A model generated the notes under the pieces. It did no database searches. It worked only from the letters and a program-made list of their open reading frames with translations, and had not been told where the DNA came from. The position numbers and the translations under genes are program-made. This document shows, in pieces, positions 1-11,421 of a stretch of 64,000 bases of DNA; the stretch's first letter is position 1; the number at the start of each line of letters is the position of its first letter. The DNA is from Ophioceras dolichostomum (taxonomy: Eukaryota > Ascomycota > Sordariomycetes > Magnaporthales > Ophioceraceae): positions 19,615 through 83,614 of the forward strand of contig PYST01000176.1 of NCBI GenBank assembly GCA_003049485.1, read 5' to 3'.

Positions 1-423
1 CATCTTAGGATGGATAGTGGAGGAGGCGTACATGGGAGGCTCGCTTTCTCATCGCGAAGGCGTTTGCTAGGCGTTTGCTAAAGACGAAGTGACCAATACC
101 TGGGCGGACGTCACTTGTGAATTGCGATTCAGGCTCCACCAAACTGGTGGAGGTCGTCCGATGTTTTGGGGACAAACAAGGACAGCCCAGGAGCGCGCCG
201 TACTGTGAAGCTCAGTGTGAAGTGGATGTCAGGGTCTCACGGGTTTCTTGCCCGCCAAAGTCACCTCCTTCCGCTCTGTCTCTTCGCACTCACACTGCAC
301 AGCCATGGAACTGAGACTGGAGCGATTATAATTAGATATAATCGTGATAGGCAGACCGAGGACGAGCTACATATTAAGAGAAGGGGTACTGGCAAACACC
401 CTCGCGCGCCATGGGTCCCTAGG
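1..423. other. Intergenic, no gene seen
   Basis: No open frame here has coding character or a recognisable product. The stretch lies beyond the 3' end of the first minus-strand gene and probably holds its terminator region. Confidence 0.5.
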
Positions 424-2960
424 TCACTTCGGCTTCCCTCTCCCATCATAGACAGTAGGCAAATTCCTCGGTGGTGAAGCAACCGATTCATCAGAATACG
501 TCCTTGTCAACATCGTGGCCGACCTCTTCTCCCTCTCCATCATCCCCCACCACTCCACCCCCGACTTCGCATCCTCACTCCCCCCGTTCTTATTCTCCCC
601 AGCAGCCGCCTCCTCATTCTCAGCCACAACAACAGCAACAGCAGCCTTCCCCGTACTCTCCTTCGTATCAACCTCCTTCAGCCTCTTTTCTCCCCACCCA
701 CTCGCAGTCGTATCGAACGTCCCGAACCTTCCCCTCCCTGCAGACAAGCCCAACCCCACATACGACCTCTGATACCCGAACAGATCCCCCCTGCTCTGCT
801 GCAGCCTCGGGTGCCCCGTGATCGAGAGGTCCAGCCCGGCCAGCAGGTCCCCGCCCCGCGTCGTGACCGGCACGAAGTCTAGCCCGCGGTCCCACTGGCC
901 GCTGCCGACCTCCTCGTGCGCGAGGCGCTGCAGCTGCAGCGTGCCGTTGGAGCTCCACTCGATCAGCTGGTACTCGCCGCGCCCCGTGCGGCGGTGGAGC
1001 CAGACCAGGATAGGGTCGAGGACCCATGAGATTAGGGCGATGAGGATGCCTGTGAGGAGGATGGTGTAGATACCGAAGAGGGAGAAGGATGCGTATTCTT
1101 TTGTTTTAATTTTCTGTTTTGGGGGTTTAGGGGAGGTTAGTCAGCGTCGGTCGGCCTGGGCGCTATTCAGAGAGAGGCGTTGTTGAACCTCGTGACCTGG
1201 TCGTGTAGGGAGGCCCCCCTCTGAAAGGGGATGAACTGGGGAAAGGAAGGAATAGTACTAACCTGACTCCCACAAATCGCCCTCTCCTGCTCCGTCCCCG
1301 GCTCCTGAAACCAAAGATACATCCCCCTGCTCATCGGCCCCGCCGCGCCCTGCACGAACAGGCTCTGGTAAACCGCCAGCTCCGTGTCCTGCCAGTGCCT
1401 CACGTCCAGCTGCCACTGGTTGTCCGGCAGGGGGCCCTGGCTGCCGAACGACAGGCCCGACCGCGACAGGAGCGACCTCGACCCCAACGTGGCCGGCACG
1501 TACTCGAGCGGGATCGTGCGGCCCCACACCTGGCGGTACGTCCACTCCCACGCCTTCAGGGCGTCGTCCGTGGGGAACACGCGCCGGAGCGCGGGCGAGT
1601 CGTAGATGTCGAAGTGGCCCGTCAGGGGCGTGCATGTGTCTCCGGCGGAGTTGCAGAACTGCACCTGTCGTCTGCAGCCGAGGGGGGACGCGGGCTCGTC
1701 GGCGGCGTAGGTGCCGTGCGTCTGGCCGGAGAGCTGCGAGATGTTGGTCGCGGCGATGTGGCCGACGGGCGTGGTGGCGCGGTACCACGGGTCGGTCACG
1801 GGCGCGGAGTACTGGATATCGTTGGCGGAGAGGAAGACGAGGATGACGTCTGCGTCCATGGGCTCGTTGGGCGGCTGCAGGAGCGGGATGGGCACGAAGT
1901 CGGACTGCTCGGGCTCGAGGGTGCCGTTGATGGTCGAGGCGGTGAGGACGCGCATGCTGTAATCCGGGTAGGCGGTCCAGATGCCCTTGGGAGGGCGGTC
2001 TGAGACCCGGTCGTTGGAGTACTGGTACGTGATGTTGGAGCCGCCGTCGACATTGAGGTCGCCGTAGTGGTAGCGCGTGTAGGAGCGCTCGGCCGAGGAG
2101 TTGAAGACGGACGTGAAGCCTTCGGTCTTGAGGGGCGCGCAGCTCAGGACCTGCCGGAAGGAGAAGCGGTTTTCGGGCGGGTCGTTGAGGCCGAAGTGGG
2201 AGTGGGAGTCGACGAGGCCCGTGTCGACGACGAGGTTGCCCGTCGGGCTGCGGCAGATGGCGTCGCCGCCCTTGAACGGACATGGCGCGTCGGCGTTGAC
2301 GGTCGTGGGAATGTGGCGCTCGACGAAGGTGGCGCAGTCTAGCACTCCGGAGCCCTTGGACTTCTTCGACGCGTCGCCGGAGGACGCGGTCTGGTAGCAC
2401 TGCTGGGCGTAGTTGGCGGCTGATGAGAGCTGGTCGGAGAAGTCGGTGAAGAGGTAGAGATACACGTCGGTCATGTTGAAGTGCTTGCTCGCATTGAGCC
2501 ACCCGCAGCCCAGACCCGACAGGAGAACCTCGTTCTCGATATCGGAGAGCGAGATGTGCGAGGAAAAACCGCTGGCTACCACCCAAGCGCCCAACATGGC
2601 TGTCGACAGGGTGATGAGCGGGAGCGTCCGCCGCCAGAGCTGACGAGCGCGGCCGCGCCAGGCCCAAGCCAGCATGAGGAGGTCGTACGCGCCGGCCTCT
2701 GGGCTTGTCGAGTTGCGCAGCACAGCCTGGCGCTGGTGGTGGAGAGCGTCGCGAGGGTGCGGCGTCGAGAAGCTGCGGTGTAGCAGGAGGCAGATGATGC
2801 GCCAGAAGCGCGTTCCTACATAGGTGACGAAGAAGGCAGCGAAGGCGATGGCTAAGTTGGCATCGCGTCGGGTGAGTGTCAGTGTTGCCCCGAAGATGGG
2901 GCCGCGGGACCAGTTGGTCCATGTGCCGAGGTGGACAGGAAAGAGGCTAGAGTCCGACAT
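424..2960 (-). CDS. Large fungal multi-pass membrane protein with extracellular domain, unknown function
   Basis: Two exons, complement(2960..1263) and complement(1113..424), joined in phase 0 across a 149-bp intron (donor GTTAGT, acceptor CAG), giving 795 aa. A frame start further upstream is only a TTG; the ATG at 2960 opens MSDSSLFPVHLG. A hydrophobic segment at about residues 34-60 and another at about 105-125 flank a basic loop. A long Cys- and N-glycosylation-site-rich region follows (about 130-560), and exon 2 opens with a third membrane segment around FSLFGIYTILLTGILIALIS. The C-terminal 200 residues are polar and probably cytoplasmic. I recognise the general layout from hypothetical membrane proteins widespread in Pezizomycotina, but no function is known to me. 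The coding is clear; the role is open. Confidence 0.85.
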
Positions 2961-5188
2961 GGTTGACGATGTGGTAGCGATCAAAGCACGAAGACGAGTC
3001 TGATGGGTAAGGAGCGTTGAGGGAAGACTTTGCTAAGGTCTTGTTTCGACGATGCTAGCTCGTCATCGGCACGGCCGAGATTCGGTGGTGAAGCACACCG
3101 ACGGGGAGCTGATGCTCATGGCTCACGGATAGAGAAGGCCTGATCAATACTCGAGGGCTTCCATGCGGTATCTTATAGATACATTGCGATCTAGCCACCC
3201 TCATCTTGGCTAGAAGAGCTGAGGCTCCTCGGGCCCGAGTCGAGATATTTGGGATTGTGGTCAATGTCTTCGCAACCTCATCTGATGGTGGCACTGCCTG
3301 AACCGCATAAGCCTAAGCGCAAGGAAGGATTCTCTGGGCGGGAAAGCGTGGGAGATGTCTGGGCGTGGCGTGCCTTCTCTTAGTCAAGCCTGTCCGGTGA
3401 TAGAGCGGCAGGCAACTATAGGGGCTGGATCACACCGTGCTCGCAAATTCGGTGCAGCAAGCTTAACAGGCCCCGATATCATGGCGAGGTTCGTGTCGAA
3501 GGATTCTCCCGACCTCGCTGCCGCGTCCCAAAGTTTGGCGCGGCTAAATTAACCAAGCGATAATCCTCAACTCAGCTCGATTTACAGGACGTGGGTGCAT
3601 TCGCTCAGTACAGCGCATCGCTCTGTTTGCAGGATGGGACGGCAGGCGGGCAGGCAGGCAGGCAGACGTCGTCTCAGCAGCACTATCAGGAGAAAGCCGT
3701 GACCTGGCCTGTCCGTCCAATGGCGAGAAGAATCCTAAACAAACGTGGCGCGGCGGCATGAAGTCTAGGTAGGTAGTCAGCGGGAGAGTTGTACTAGGGG
3801 GCAGAACCAGAGAACGCACGCCCATGGCACGTCAAACTTGTTCATGCCCTGTCTGCACTCTCTCCGCCAATCTGGTCCGGCATATCCACAGAATCTGCTC
3901 GCCTGGCCTGCCGTACGGTACAGAACACCGCAGGCTCCATATCGCCTAAATATGCAGCCCTACGGCGCAAGAACCCGCGTCGTACCGTCGGTGCCGGTGC
4001 TTCGTGAAAAATACTGAGATAACGAGGTTAGGAGTGAGGGCCCTGGGCGAACGGCGGTGCCGAATGCTCGAATCTTGGCAACAGTTTGAGACGGCAGGGA
4101 AGGAAGAGGATATGCGGATAGGGTGATGATCATCAAAATTTCCGAGGCGAAGGCCAGGTGCTGACAGAATCCCAAACCCCCAAAATCTGGCGAGGAAGTC
4201 AACAGTGCAGCAATACTGGACACAATAGCACGTATCATTGATCGATGTCGGGCTATGAGAAGTCGGGGTAGCTACCGGCACCTGCGCATGTGGAAGCAGC
4301 GAGGCTCCCGCCATGCCGCAGGCGGGAAGTCAACAAAAGCAACGCGTCCAAGAGCTCAAGCTGCCACATCGAAATTCTACTGCCGATAACACAGAAGAGC
4401 AAGCTGCACAAGCCTTGTGAGTTTCCATCCACCACGTGGAAAGACGCTTGTCAGTTCTCGCTGAAAGTTGGGATCGGGGAAGCGGAATTTTGGAGTGCAG
4501 AAACTCAACACATTGAGAAGCCCTTGTCATCAGCGAGCGGCCCCTGAATCCCACAGGTGGCACAGCACGATGCGGGCCACGGCCAAACCAATCCTCACGC
4601 CTCGAACGACCAGCCGGGAACTGCGCCTCACCGTCGCAGTCTTCTAGAATTCAAGCTTGCTTTGTTCGATTGTCATCGGCAGTTCGACTTCTTTCATGAC
4701 ATTCAGAAGCTCTAGACACGCCTACCTAGTACCTGCCTGTTGCCTCAAGCGGCGGGATGTTCGGAGACACACACGTTTTCTACAAGTACCTCAACCCCAA
4801 CAACACTGCCGTCGCCGCTGCAGATCACGCCAACTCCCCCTCACCCGCCGAGGAACAAACGGGATATCAAGACCTACGGTTAGTATCACTAGAAGGGACA
4901 GAAGAGATTTGGTCGGAATGCATCAGCGTTATCATGCCCGACGGCGATATGCTCTCAATAACATTGGATGCTATATGTTTTTCCAAAATTTATCCCCCTT
5001 TTCTCTTGTCATCCCCATGGAAGCGTTCATTTCCAAAATTTTCCCGAACCTCGTTAGCGGCCAGACTCAGCATTCATGCATCGATGCGGACAAACCCGAA
5101 TGCCACCCAGCCGCCCACCCATCCATCCAAACCACAACCCTCAGCATCGCATCAACAGACAGCATCATCAACTCTGTGACAACCCTAT
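2961..5188. other. Intergenic 2.2 kb, no gene seen
   Basis: Upstream of the membrane-protein gene and downstream of the fasciclin gene. Only short frames without coding character occur. A small GGCAGGCA-type microsatellite lies at about 3642-3665, and single TAGGTAGGTA and CCTACCTAGTACC motifs occur near 3765 and 4720. The part at 5070-5190 is C/A-rich and reads into the end of the fasciclin gene. Confidence 0.5.
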
Positions 5189-6788
5189 TTACAAATCCCC
5201 ACGGTCATCATCATCATCAACACCACCATCGTCAGAACCATCCACATACCCTTCCAGCCTCTCCTTCAACTCCTCAACCCCAATCTCCCCGTCCACAACC
5301 TCCCCAACCTCGCCCTTCTTCCCATGCTTATGCGGCGGGATCAACACCCTCCCCACAACCTGTATGACCCCGTTCTTCGCGATCCCGTCCTGCAGCACGA
5401 CAGGCACGTACCCGTTCAGCTTGACGCTGATCCAGCCTCCCCACCTCACAACATCCACCGCGACCGCCTTGTCGTCCAGCAGCGTCGCCAAATCAATATG
5501 GTACCGCTGCGTGCCCATCGCCGTGGTCGTCACCTGCGCCGCGACGTTGTTCCCAACACCAAACTCCTCCTCGTCCTCCTTTTTAGCGCCGTAGTATGCG
5601 TCGCTGTACAGCGTCTGGTTGGCGACGATGTGGTATTTGAGGATCGCCTTGAGGTACTTCTTGCCGAGCTCGGTGTTGAACAGGAACGCGTTCGCCTTAG
5701 GGCCGAGGCGGGCAAAGGCCGCGTTGGTGGGCGCGAAGACGGTGGATCCGCGGAGGGGCACGCCGTGGATGTAGGAGACGAAGTCGGTCTTCTCGAAGGC
5801 GAGGAGGAGTGTGGAGAAGCGCTGGGGGAAGAGCGAGATGATCCTGCCGGCGGACGGGGGTGGGATGAGGACGCGGTTCACGCCGTGGATCACACCGTTG
5901 GTGGCGCCCTGTTTTTGGGTGTGTGGGGGAGGTGGTAACACTCGTCAGTTCGGGGTCGTCACAAGGCGATAGACAAGACGGGACGTGGTAGGCAGGTAGG
6001 TTCGAGTAGCTTACAATATTCGCGGCGATGACCTTGCTGTAGAAGTTCACCCTAACCCCGCGCAGGCCGACACGCACGCGCAGACGCTGCGCATGGTCGC
6101 CGAGCCACGGCTCCTGCAGGGTCGTGGGCAGGGTGTGCCGGTGGATGATGCGGCGGACCGTGTTGGTGCCCGGCACGACGTGGTACTTGAGCAGCTTCTT
6201 GACGAACTCCTTCGGTGGCTTCTTATGGTCTCCTCCCTTGCCGCCGTGCGGAGGCTTGAAGGCGTCGTCTAACGGGGCGAAGAGCGTGTAGTTGGCGCTG
6301 GTGCCGTTCAGCGTGGCGACCAGGTCGTCGTACTCGCCCACAAGCTCGGCGAGCTTTTTGGTGAAGTTGCTCTTCGAGATGAGCTCCCAGATTGTCAGCG
6401 TCGGCTGGTGCGGCTTCTTGCCGTGGCGGCCTCGGTGTCCGCGCTTAGGTCGGTCGAGGGCGTCGTCGATGTCGTCGAAGGCATTGCGTTCGTCGTCGAG
6501 GGAGTCGTCCTCGTCGTCGACATCCTCGAGCTTCATCTCCTCCTCGATCAAGTGCTCGATCCGGTGCTTGCCGGTCGAAATGGCATCCTGAACGCCGTGG
6601 GAGACGAAATCATACGCGTCCTCGGCGGCGGACAGGACCGTCTCCTTGGACGGGACGTGGTCCCACCATTCCGCGACCTTGTCGTGGCCCTCCCTGACCC
6701 GGACCTCCAGGTCGTTGAAAATGTTGGCCTCCGGTAGGACGAAGGCGGCCGCGACGGCCGCCAACGGAAGTGTTGCAGCGATCTTCAT
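5189..6788 (-). CDS. Secreted protein with two fasciclin (FAS1) domains
   Basis: Exon 1 complement(6788..6015), exon 2 complement(5908..5189); 106-bp intron, GTAAGC donor, CAG acceptor, phase 0; 497 aa. A signal peptide covers about residues 1-17 (MKIAATLPLAAVAAAFVLP). An acidic linker with runs such as DVDDEDDSLDDE follows to about 125. FAS1 domain 1 spans about 130-275, including NYTLFAPLDDAF (H1-like box) and KYHVVPG, with GVIHGVNRVLIPP (H2-like) just after the intron. FAS1 domain 2 spans about 280-430, with STVFAPTNAAF, KYHIVANQTLY and NGVIQVVGRVLIPP. The tail is Asp-rich. FAS1 domains mediate adhesion or cell-wall association; an extracellular or vacuolar location is inferred. No GPI-like hydrophobic tail is visible. 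Confidence 0.92.
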
Positions 6789-9056
6789 TCTCGATATTCT
6801 CTTGTGCGGCAGAAGTAAACTATACTACTGCTGATGGTTCAATTCGTAGTAGCAAAGAAGCTGAATGAAACTCGTGGAGAGGCAACCGTCCCGAATAAGA
6901 AGGCCCCTTGGTCACCGTGCAGTAGCTTGCCGGGCTGCTCGGAAGCCGAAAGTGAGGGGCGATCTTTAGTAGCACCAACAGTGCGGGCTCAGACGGGAGG
7001 TAAAGCTGACGTCAATTGGTCCCAACGTGAAACTGAAAGTCTCCGGATCGCTCCAGCGCTCCTGCGGGGATACAGCGAGTTGGCTCCCCGAAGGCAACAA
7101 CCGTTCTACGTGCGCTGCACTTGCGCAGGGTCTAGTAACGGCAGAGACGAGCTGAGAGGCGAGTTAGGACCAAGAAAGAGACAGTTCAAGAGAGTCGAGC
7201 GGCTTTTCGCTCTGGACGTAGTTCATAACTAGCATTCTTCATCCAATGTTACTGTGCGCAGCACAGGAGCACAGGAGCGCAGGAGCCCTAACAGGCGCTG
7301 GTACCCTCCCTAGCGCCGACGAACGCGGACTGCTCGTTGCGCCGTCTGACCGACAGCATAGCACAGGGAGTCGTCGTCAGCTCATGTCGATGTCAGGCAT
7401 GTCCTGACGCCATCCAGGCGTCAAGCATAACGCCTTTTCCAGTTCATGATTGGAAGAAGCTACGGGGTACGATTGAATGGGTCGGAGCTACCCCTCATCC
7501 CGACGCCCCCGACCCCAAGTGTCCTTGCCCCTCAAGCTCAATGCCCTCCCGCCTTCCCGCTTCGTTGTGCTCACTCGGGAGAGAAATACGAAAAAGAAGA
7601 AATTGAGCTCCTAATAACCGTGAGACCTTGCGTGAAACGAACATCCAGAGGCCGTTTGAAAAGTTTCGATGGGAATAAAAGAGCAGACGAATCTGGGCGG
7701 GTCTTCCTCCCCAGCGCGAGCCGGCACACTGGGACCAGAGACAGGGCGGCCGGGTGTCAAAGGAACTTTCCTATGGAGGTCGTGGGGAAACAAATGGATT
7801 GCGCAATCGCCTTGAAGAGACTCAGCGGCGACCGGAATTCGCGGGAGCCAGATCGGAATTCCGGTCAGTGATGCCCGCTTTTGGGACTATATGTTGAAGT
7901 AGGCAGGGAGAAGTGATGTGGTGAGTATCGACCCCGCGTTTTGGCCAGAAGCAACCTGTAAACGGTGCACGTGGTGTGGTACGGAATATGTCCCAAGCAT
8001 TCTTCCAGCGCCAGGTCAATCGTTCGAGTTTCCGTATTGGCAGAATGTGTGTTGCTACAAACAATGTTACAAGTACAGTCCCTCAGTTCCGGCTTTAGGA
8101 TTCCTCCCCGTTTTTGCTCCTGCTTCCCGTACTCATCCCCACTCCCGCCTACCTTAGAGGCGACTACAGGTCGTGTGGCTGAAGGCCGGAGGAGTCAGAC
8201 GGTGCTGGACCTCGACGACCGACATCTGACCCAGGGTGGACGCCCGGGCCGTTGAGTCAAACGACCGGCGCGGGTCTCGCTCGCGGCGGCCCATGACCCG
8301 TTTCTTGGCCCGCTTGGCGGGAGAGAGGGTTGAGAGGGAGAAATGTCGACTGTGGACGGGCGATGCTTGTTGGTGCGTGTGATTTGAACTGTGATGGGAG
8401 CGAGGTAGACTGAGATGACCTACTTGGGAGCCATTGCAATGATTCGGGTGTCTTGAACTTTGAGTATAGAGAGTTCGAGCCGATTGTTTGTCTGAAGTAT
8501 TGCTGCTGTCCATGGGGGTGGTTGATGATTGTGGGTTGGCTGATGATTGAGCGACTGAAAGGTCTAGAGGTAACCTGAAGCCACCACGGCTTCTTTTTCT
8601 GCTCTGAGCTTCCGATGACCAATCCCAGACAGCAATATTCAAGCGAAGGGCGCGGGACGTATGTCTATCCCGTCACGATGAACGGCGAAAATGATAGCTA
8701 TCAAAGCCCGTTAATTTCTTGGGACGGGATGTGTCCATTGCTGATACCATTGTGTCTTGCTTCTCTCCCCAGCGAAGGCTGCGCATCAATGAAGACCTTC
8801 AATCGATCAGAAGGGCATTGTGCAGGGGAGGCGTCAGGAGGCGTCGATCTGCCACATCATGACGTGCCTACCATACAAAAGACGATGGACACCCAGATCC
8901 AACGTGCCTGGCAGATGGCCCACCGCCCATCTCATTGTCATGTTAGCCCAGCCCAGAATCCATTGCTGGACAAGTGACTGAAAATCAAAAAGGAGCTGGA
9001 GAAACGGGAGAAACGGAAGACAGGCAAAATGGTGGAAAGGAGAGAGGCAAAAAGTG
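6789..9056. other. Intergenic 2.3 kb, no gene seen
   Basis: Upstream of the fasciclin gene. Frames at 6834-7232, 7446-7871 and 8154-8642 have no recognisable domains and conflict with one another across strands. I call no gene. Confidence 0.45.
9049..9053 (-). terminator. Pol III terminator of tRNA-Gly
   Basis: Five consecutive A on the plus strand, so TTTTT on the transcribed strand, begin four bases past the tRNA 3' end. This is the usual RNA polymerase III stop. Confidence 0.75.
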
Positions 9057-9127
9057 TGCGTGTGCCCGGACTCGAACCGGGAGCCCATCGATGGCAACGA
9101 TGGATTTTACCCTTAAACCACACACGC
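9057..9127 (-). tRNA. tRNA-Gly (anticodon GCC)
   Basis: Read on the minus strand, the 71-nt gene starts GCGTGTG and ends CACACGC plus discriminator A, a perfect 7-bp acceptor stem. It has a D-arm with GTGGTTTAAGGGTAAAAT, an anticodon loop TTGCCAT (GCC) on a 5-bp ATCG-type stem, and a T-arm CCCGG-TTCGAGT-CCGGG. No intron. A T-run follows at 9053-9049. Confidence 0.96.
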
Positions 9128-9590
9128 TTTTCTCGTGCTTTGTTGGGATCCACAGCGCAGTAGCCGCTTATAAGAGGAATGATATTGGTAACATGTTAGC
9201 CATGCAGGCCAATCCCTGTCATCACTCCCGCTCTCCGGCATTAGGGGTGGTACATGTAGCAGCAATCTCGTCTCTTTGGTACCCCGCCAGGGAGCTAACG
9301 GCTAGTGCAGCTTTCAATTGTACTGGGCCCCTGGCAGCACGGTTGAACAAACCAGGGGGGTTTGTACGACATCACCAGGGCGATATACAACTACAGAATA
9401 CAAAGATTGAATGGAATCAAATAGATATATACAGAACGCTCTATTCTGCACATCGATATATATTTAGACTGCACGTTGGTAGTGTGCATGCACGCAGATT
9501 ATGGTGGTCCCCTCCATCCTCTCTTGGCTCTCCTCCTCATCTTCGAACAGCGCCCGCAGCCTGTGGGCTCGAGAGAGTGTAATCCGGTGT
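9128..9590. other. Intergenic, no gene seen
   Basis: Lies upstream (5') of the tRNA-Gly gene and beyond the 3' end of the small membrane-protein gene. It is AT-richer around 9380-9470 and has no coding character. Confidence 0.5.
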
Positions 9591-10004
9591 CTAATATGGC
9601 GCGTTCCCGGGATAATAATAGTTGCTGCCCTGCTGTGTCCTGTTCTGCTGCGTCCTCATATATGGATTTACCCCGTCCGGTAGTGGCGAACCCTGCTGTC
9701 GTCCCGGTGGCGGTGCCTGTCCGCCCTGTGCAGGAACCGACTCAGTGGAAGATGCGGCTTCGCGTTTCGGTTCCATCCCGGCCTCTCCCCCACCAGCGGT
9801 CTTCTTGTTGGATTTGCCCTGCCGCCACTTGATAATCAGAGAAACGATGAGGACGAGGACAATCAGTCCCGCGATGGCGCCGAAGATGGCCCAGAACATG
9901 GGCGTGTTCTGGCCATTAGTGTTGTGAGTGCCGTAGTAGTACCGCGTGCGCCGCGCCTCGAGCGTGCTGGCGTGGTACAGCACTTGTGGAATTGGGACGA
10001 TCAT
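9591..10004 (-). CDS. Small single-pass membrane protein, unknown function
   Basis: Single exon, 137 aa, from the ATG at 10004 (MIVPIPQVLYHAS); an in-frame extension to 10061 would need TTG. A short luminal part with basic and Tyr residues (TRYYYGTHNT) is followed by one hydrophobic segment at about 36-58 (MFWAIFGAIAGLIVLVLIVS), then a basic stop-transfer sequence and a Gly/Pro/Gln-rich cytoplasmic tail ending NYYYPGNAPY. No family recognised. The design resembles short type III membrane or adaptor-like fungal proteins, but no function can be assigned. The good membrane segment and absence of competing frames argue for a real gene. Confidence 0.68.
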   Translation of the reverse strand: MIVPIPQVLYHASTLEARRTRYYYGTHNTNGQNTPMFWAIFGAIAGLIVLVLIVSLIIKWRQGKSNKKTAGGGEAGMEPKREAASSTESVPAQGGQAPPPGRQQGSPLPDGVNPYMRTQQNRTQQGSNYYYPGNAPY

Positions 10005-11421
10005 TTTGATCCCGTCGAATGGGTGGTATAGAGACCCGGTAAAACTGATCCGGGAAAGCAAAAAAGAGCGGGTGTAAGGCAGAAAAGACCCCTTACGAGA
10101 GTGCTACAGAAGAAATGGGTGGACACAGACTTCCTGACGATGGTGGCGATGGTTCGGCTAATGAATGAATGGATGGGCTTCTCCGCATGATGAATTGACG
10201 ACTGAGTGGACTTCCGGGGGACTCAATACACCATCAAAACGATCCGTGGCGAGCCCTTTCGGATGGCTTTATAATATGTCAAACAAGCCATCATGCAATT
10301 TACACCTGCCAGAAGGTGATACCTGACTTTTATCGCGACCATGCTTGGCCTCAACTGTCCAGACCATTGCTGCTATCCAACCATTCTTGGTGTTCATGGG
10401 TTGCTTGTTGGAGTCACTGAGCACCAGACGGCCCAAGACCTTCGGGGGATGTGGTCGCGGCCGGCATGCTAAACGAAGAGGGGAAGAGAAAGCCGGGCCG
10501 CTGGACAGTGGCCTCATTGTCCCCGGAAAACTGGGTTTTAGGGGGTGAGAGTCGTCGCGTTGAGTGCTGCAGTCACACAACGAGCAGACGGGTCCAGCGG
10601 GAAACCTCCTCCAATTTTATTTCGCTGTCACTGAGCCCACGCTTCCAGAACTCCCATCAGCATCTCGAGTTTCGAACGACGACCGACGACCTGGACTTCC
10701 TTCTCGAATTCTGCTTCGAAGTCGGAATTCGTTCGCAACAGTCGGTACTAGCCGCCCCAGCTATTCTTATCCCCGAAAAAGCAACACAAATGCCTCATCA
10801 GCTCATAGATTCGCCAGGTCGAACACCAGATTCCCTCCTAGTTGATCGGGAGATGCCTACCAATCCAGGCATCAATGCTCCGCCCGCGCCGACGGCCTCG
10901 TAGGTCGGCCGCCTACCAAACCGACAGACAGGCGACGTGACTCTTGCTCCAGCCCAGAATCGCCGACGCGGCCGAACCGAACGCCTGCCGAGGCCAAACC
11001 CTTGACCATGGAGCGTGGGGTAGTCAACAAAGGACCGAAGTGGAATCGAGCTAAAAGATCCAAGCAACGATGCACCGCAGCATCTGGATGTCTCGGCTTC
11101 AGCCGCACATCCCCCGTCTTTACCCTGCTGCATTTGGCAGTTTTGAAGCGCCCATGATGTACACTAAAATCTTGGCTTGGCTCCCACGCCACGTTTACCC
11201 GTTGAGGCCGCCGGATCGTCTACACCTATTTAATCCGTCTCGTGCCCCGAAAAAGCCGGCAGTCATCATCATCGTCGTCGTCGTCAGCCTCTTGGTCTCC
11301 TCGATCGTTGGCATTCGCTCACAGTTAAATTCCTTGCGGGTCGTCTGAGGAATTACTCACCCATTCGCGACTGACGTGACTGGACTGAGCCGATCTTTAG
11401 AGGTGTGTTCCGACCGAAAAG
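10005..11421. other. Intergenic 1.4 kb, promoter region of the NLR gene
   Basis: Divergent upstream DNA between the small membrane protein and the patatin-NACHT gene. Frames at 10451-10903, 10564-10845 and 11070-11348 show no domain and no codon pattern I would trust. A CGTCGT triplet run lies near 11270-11285. Confidence 0.45.

Noticed and set aside
1258..2922. 554-codon frame in the first membrane-protein gene
   Set aside because: Arg/Pro/His-rich shadow in another frame of the same strand; the membrane segments and splice fit support the other frame.
8154..8642. 162-codon minus-strand gene
   Set aside because: Ser/Arg/His-rich, no domain, no start context, overlapped by equally long frames.
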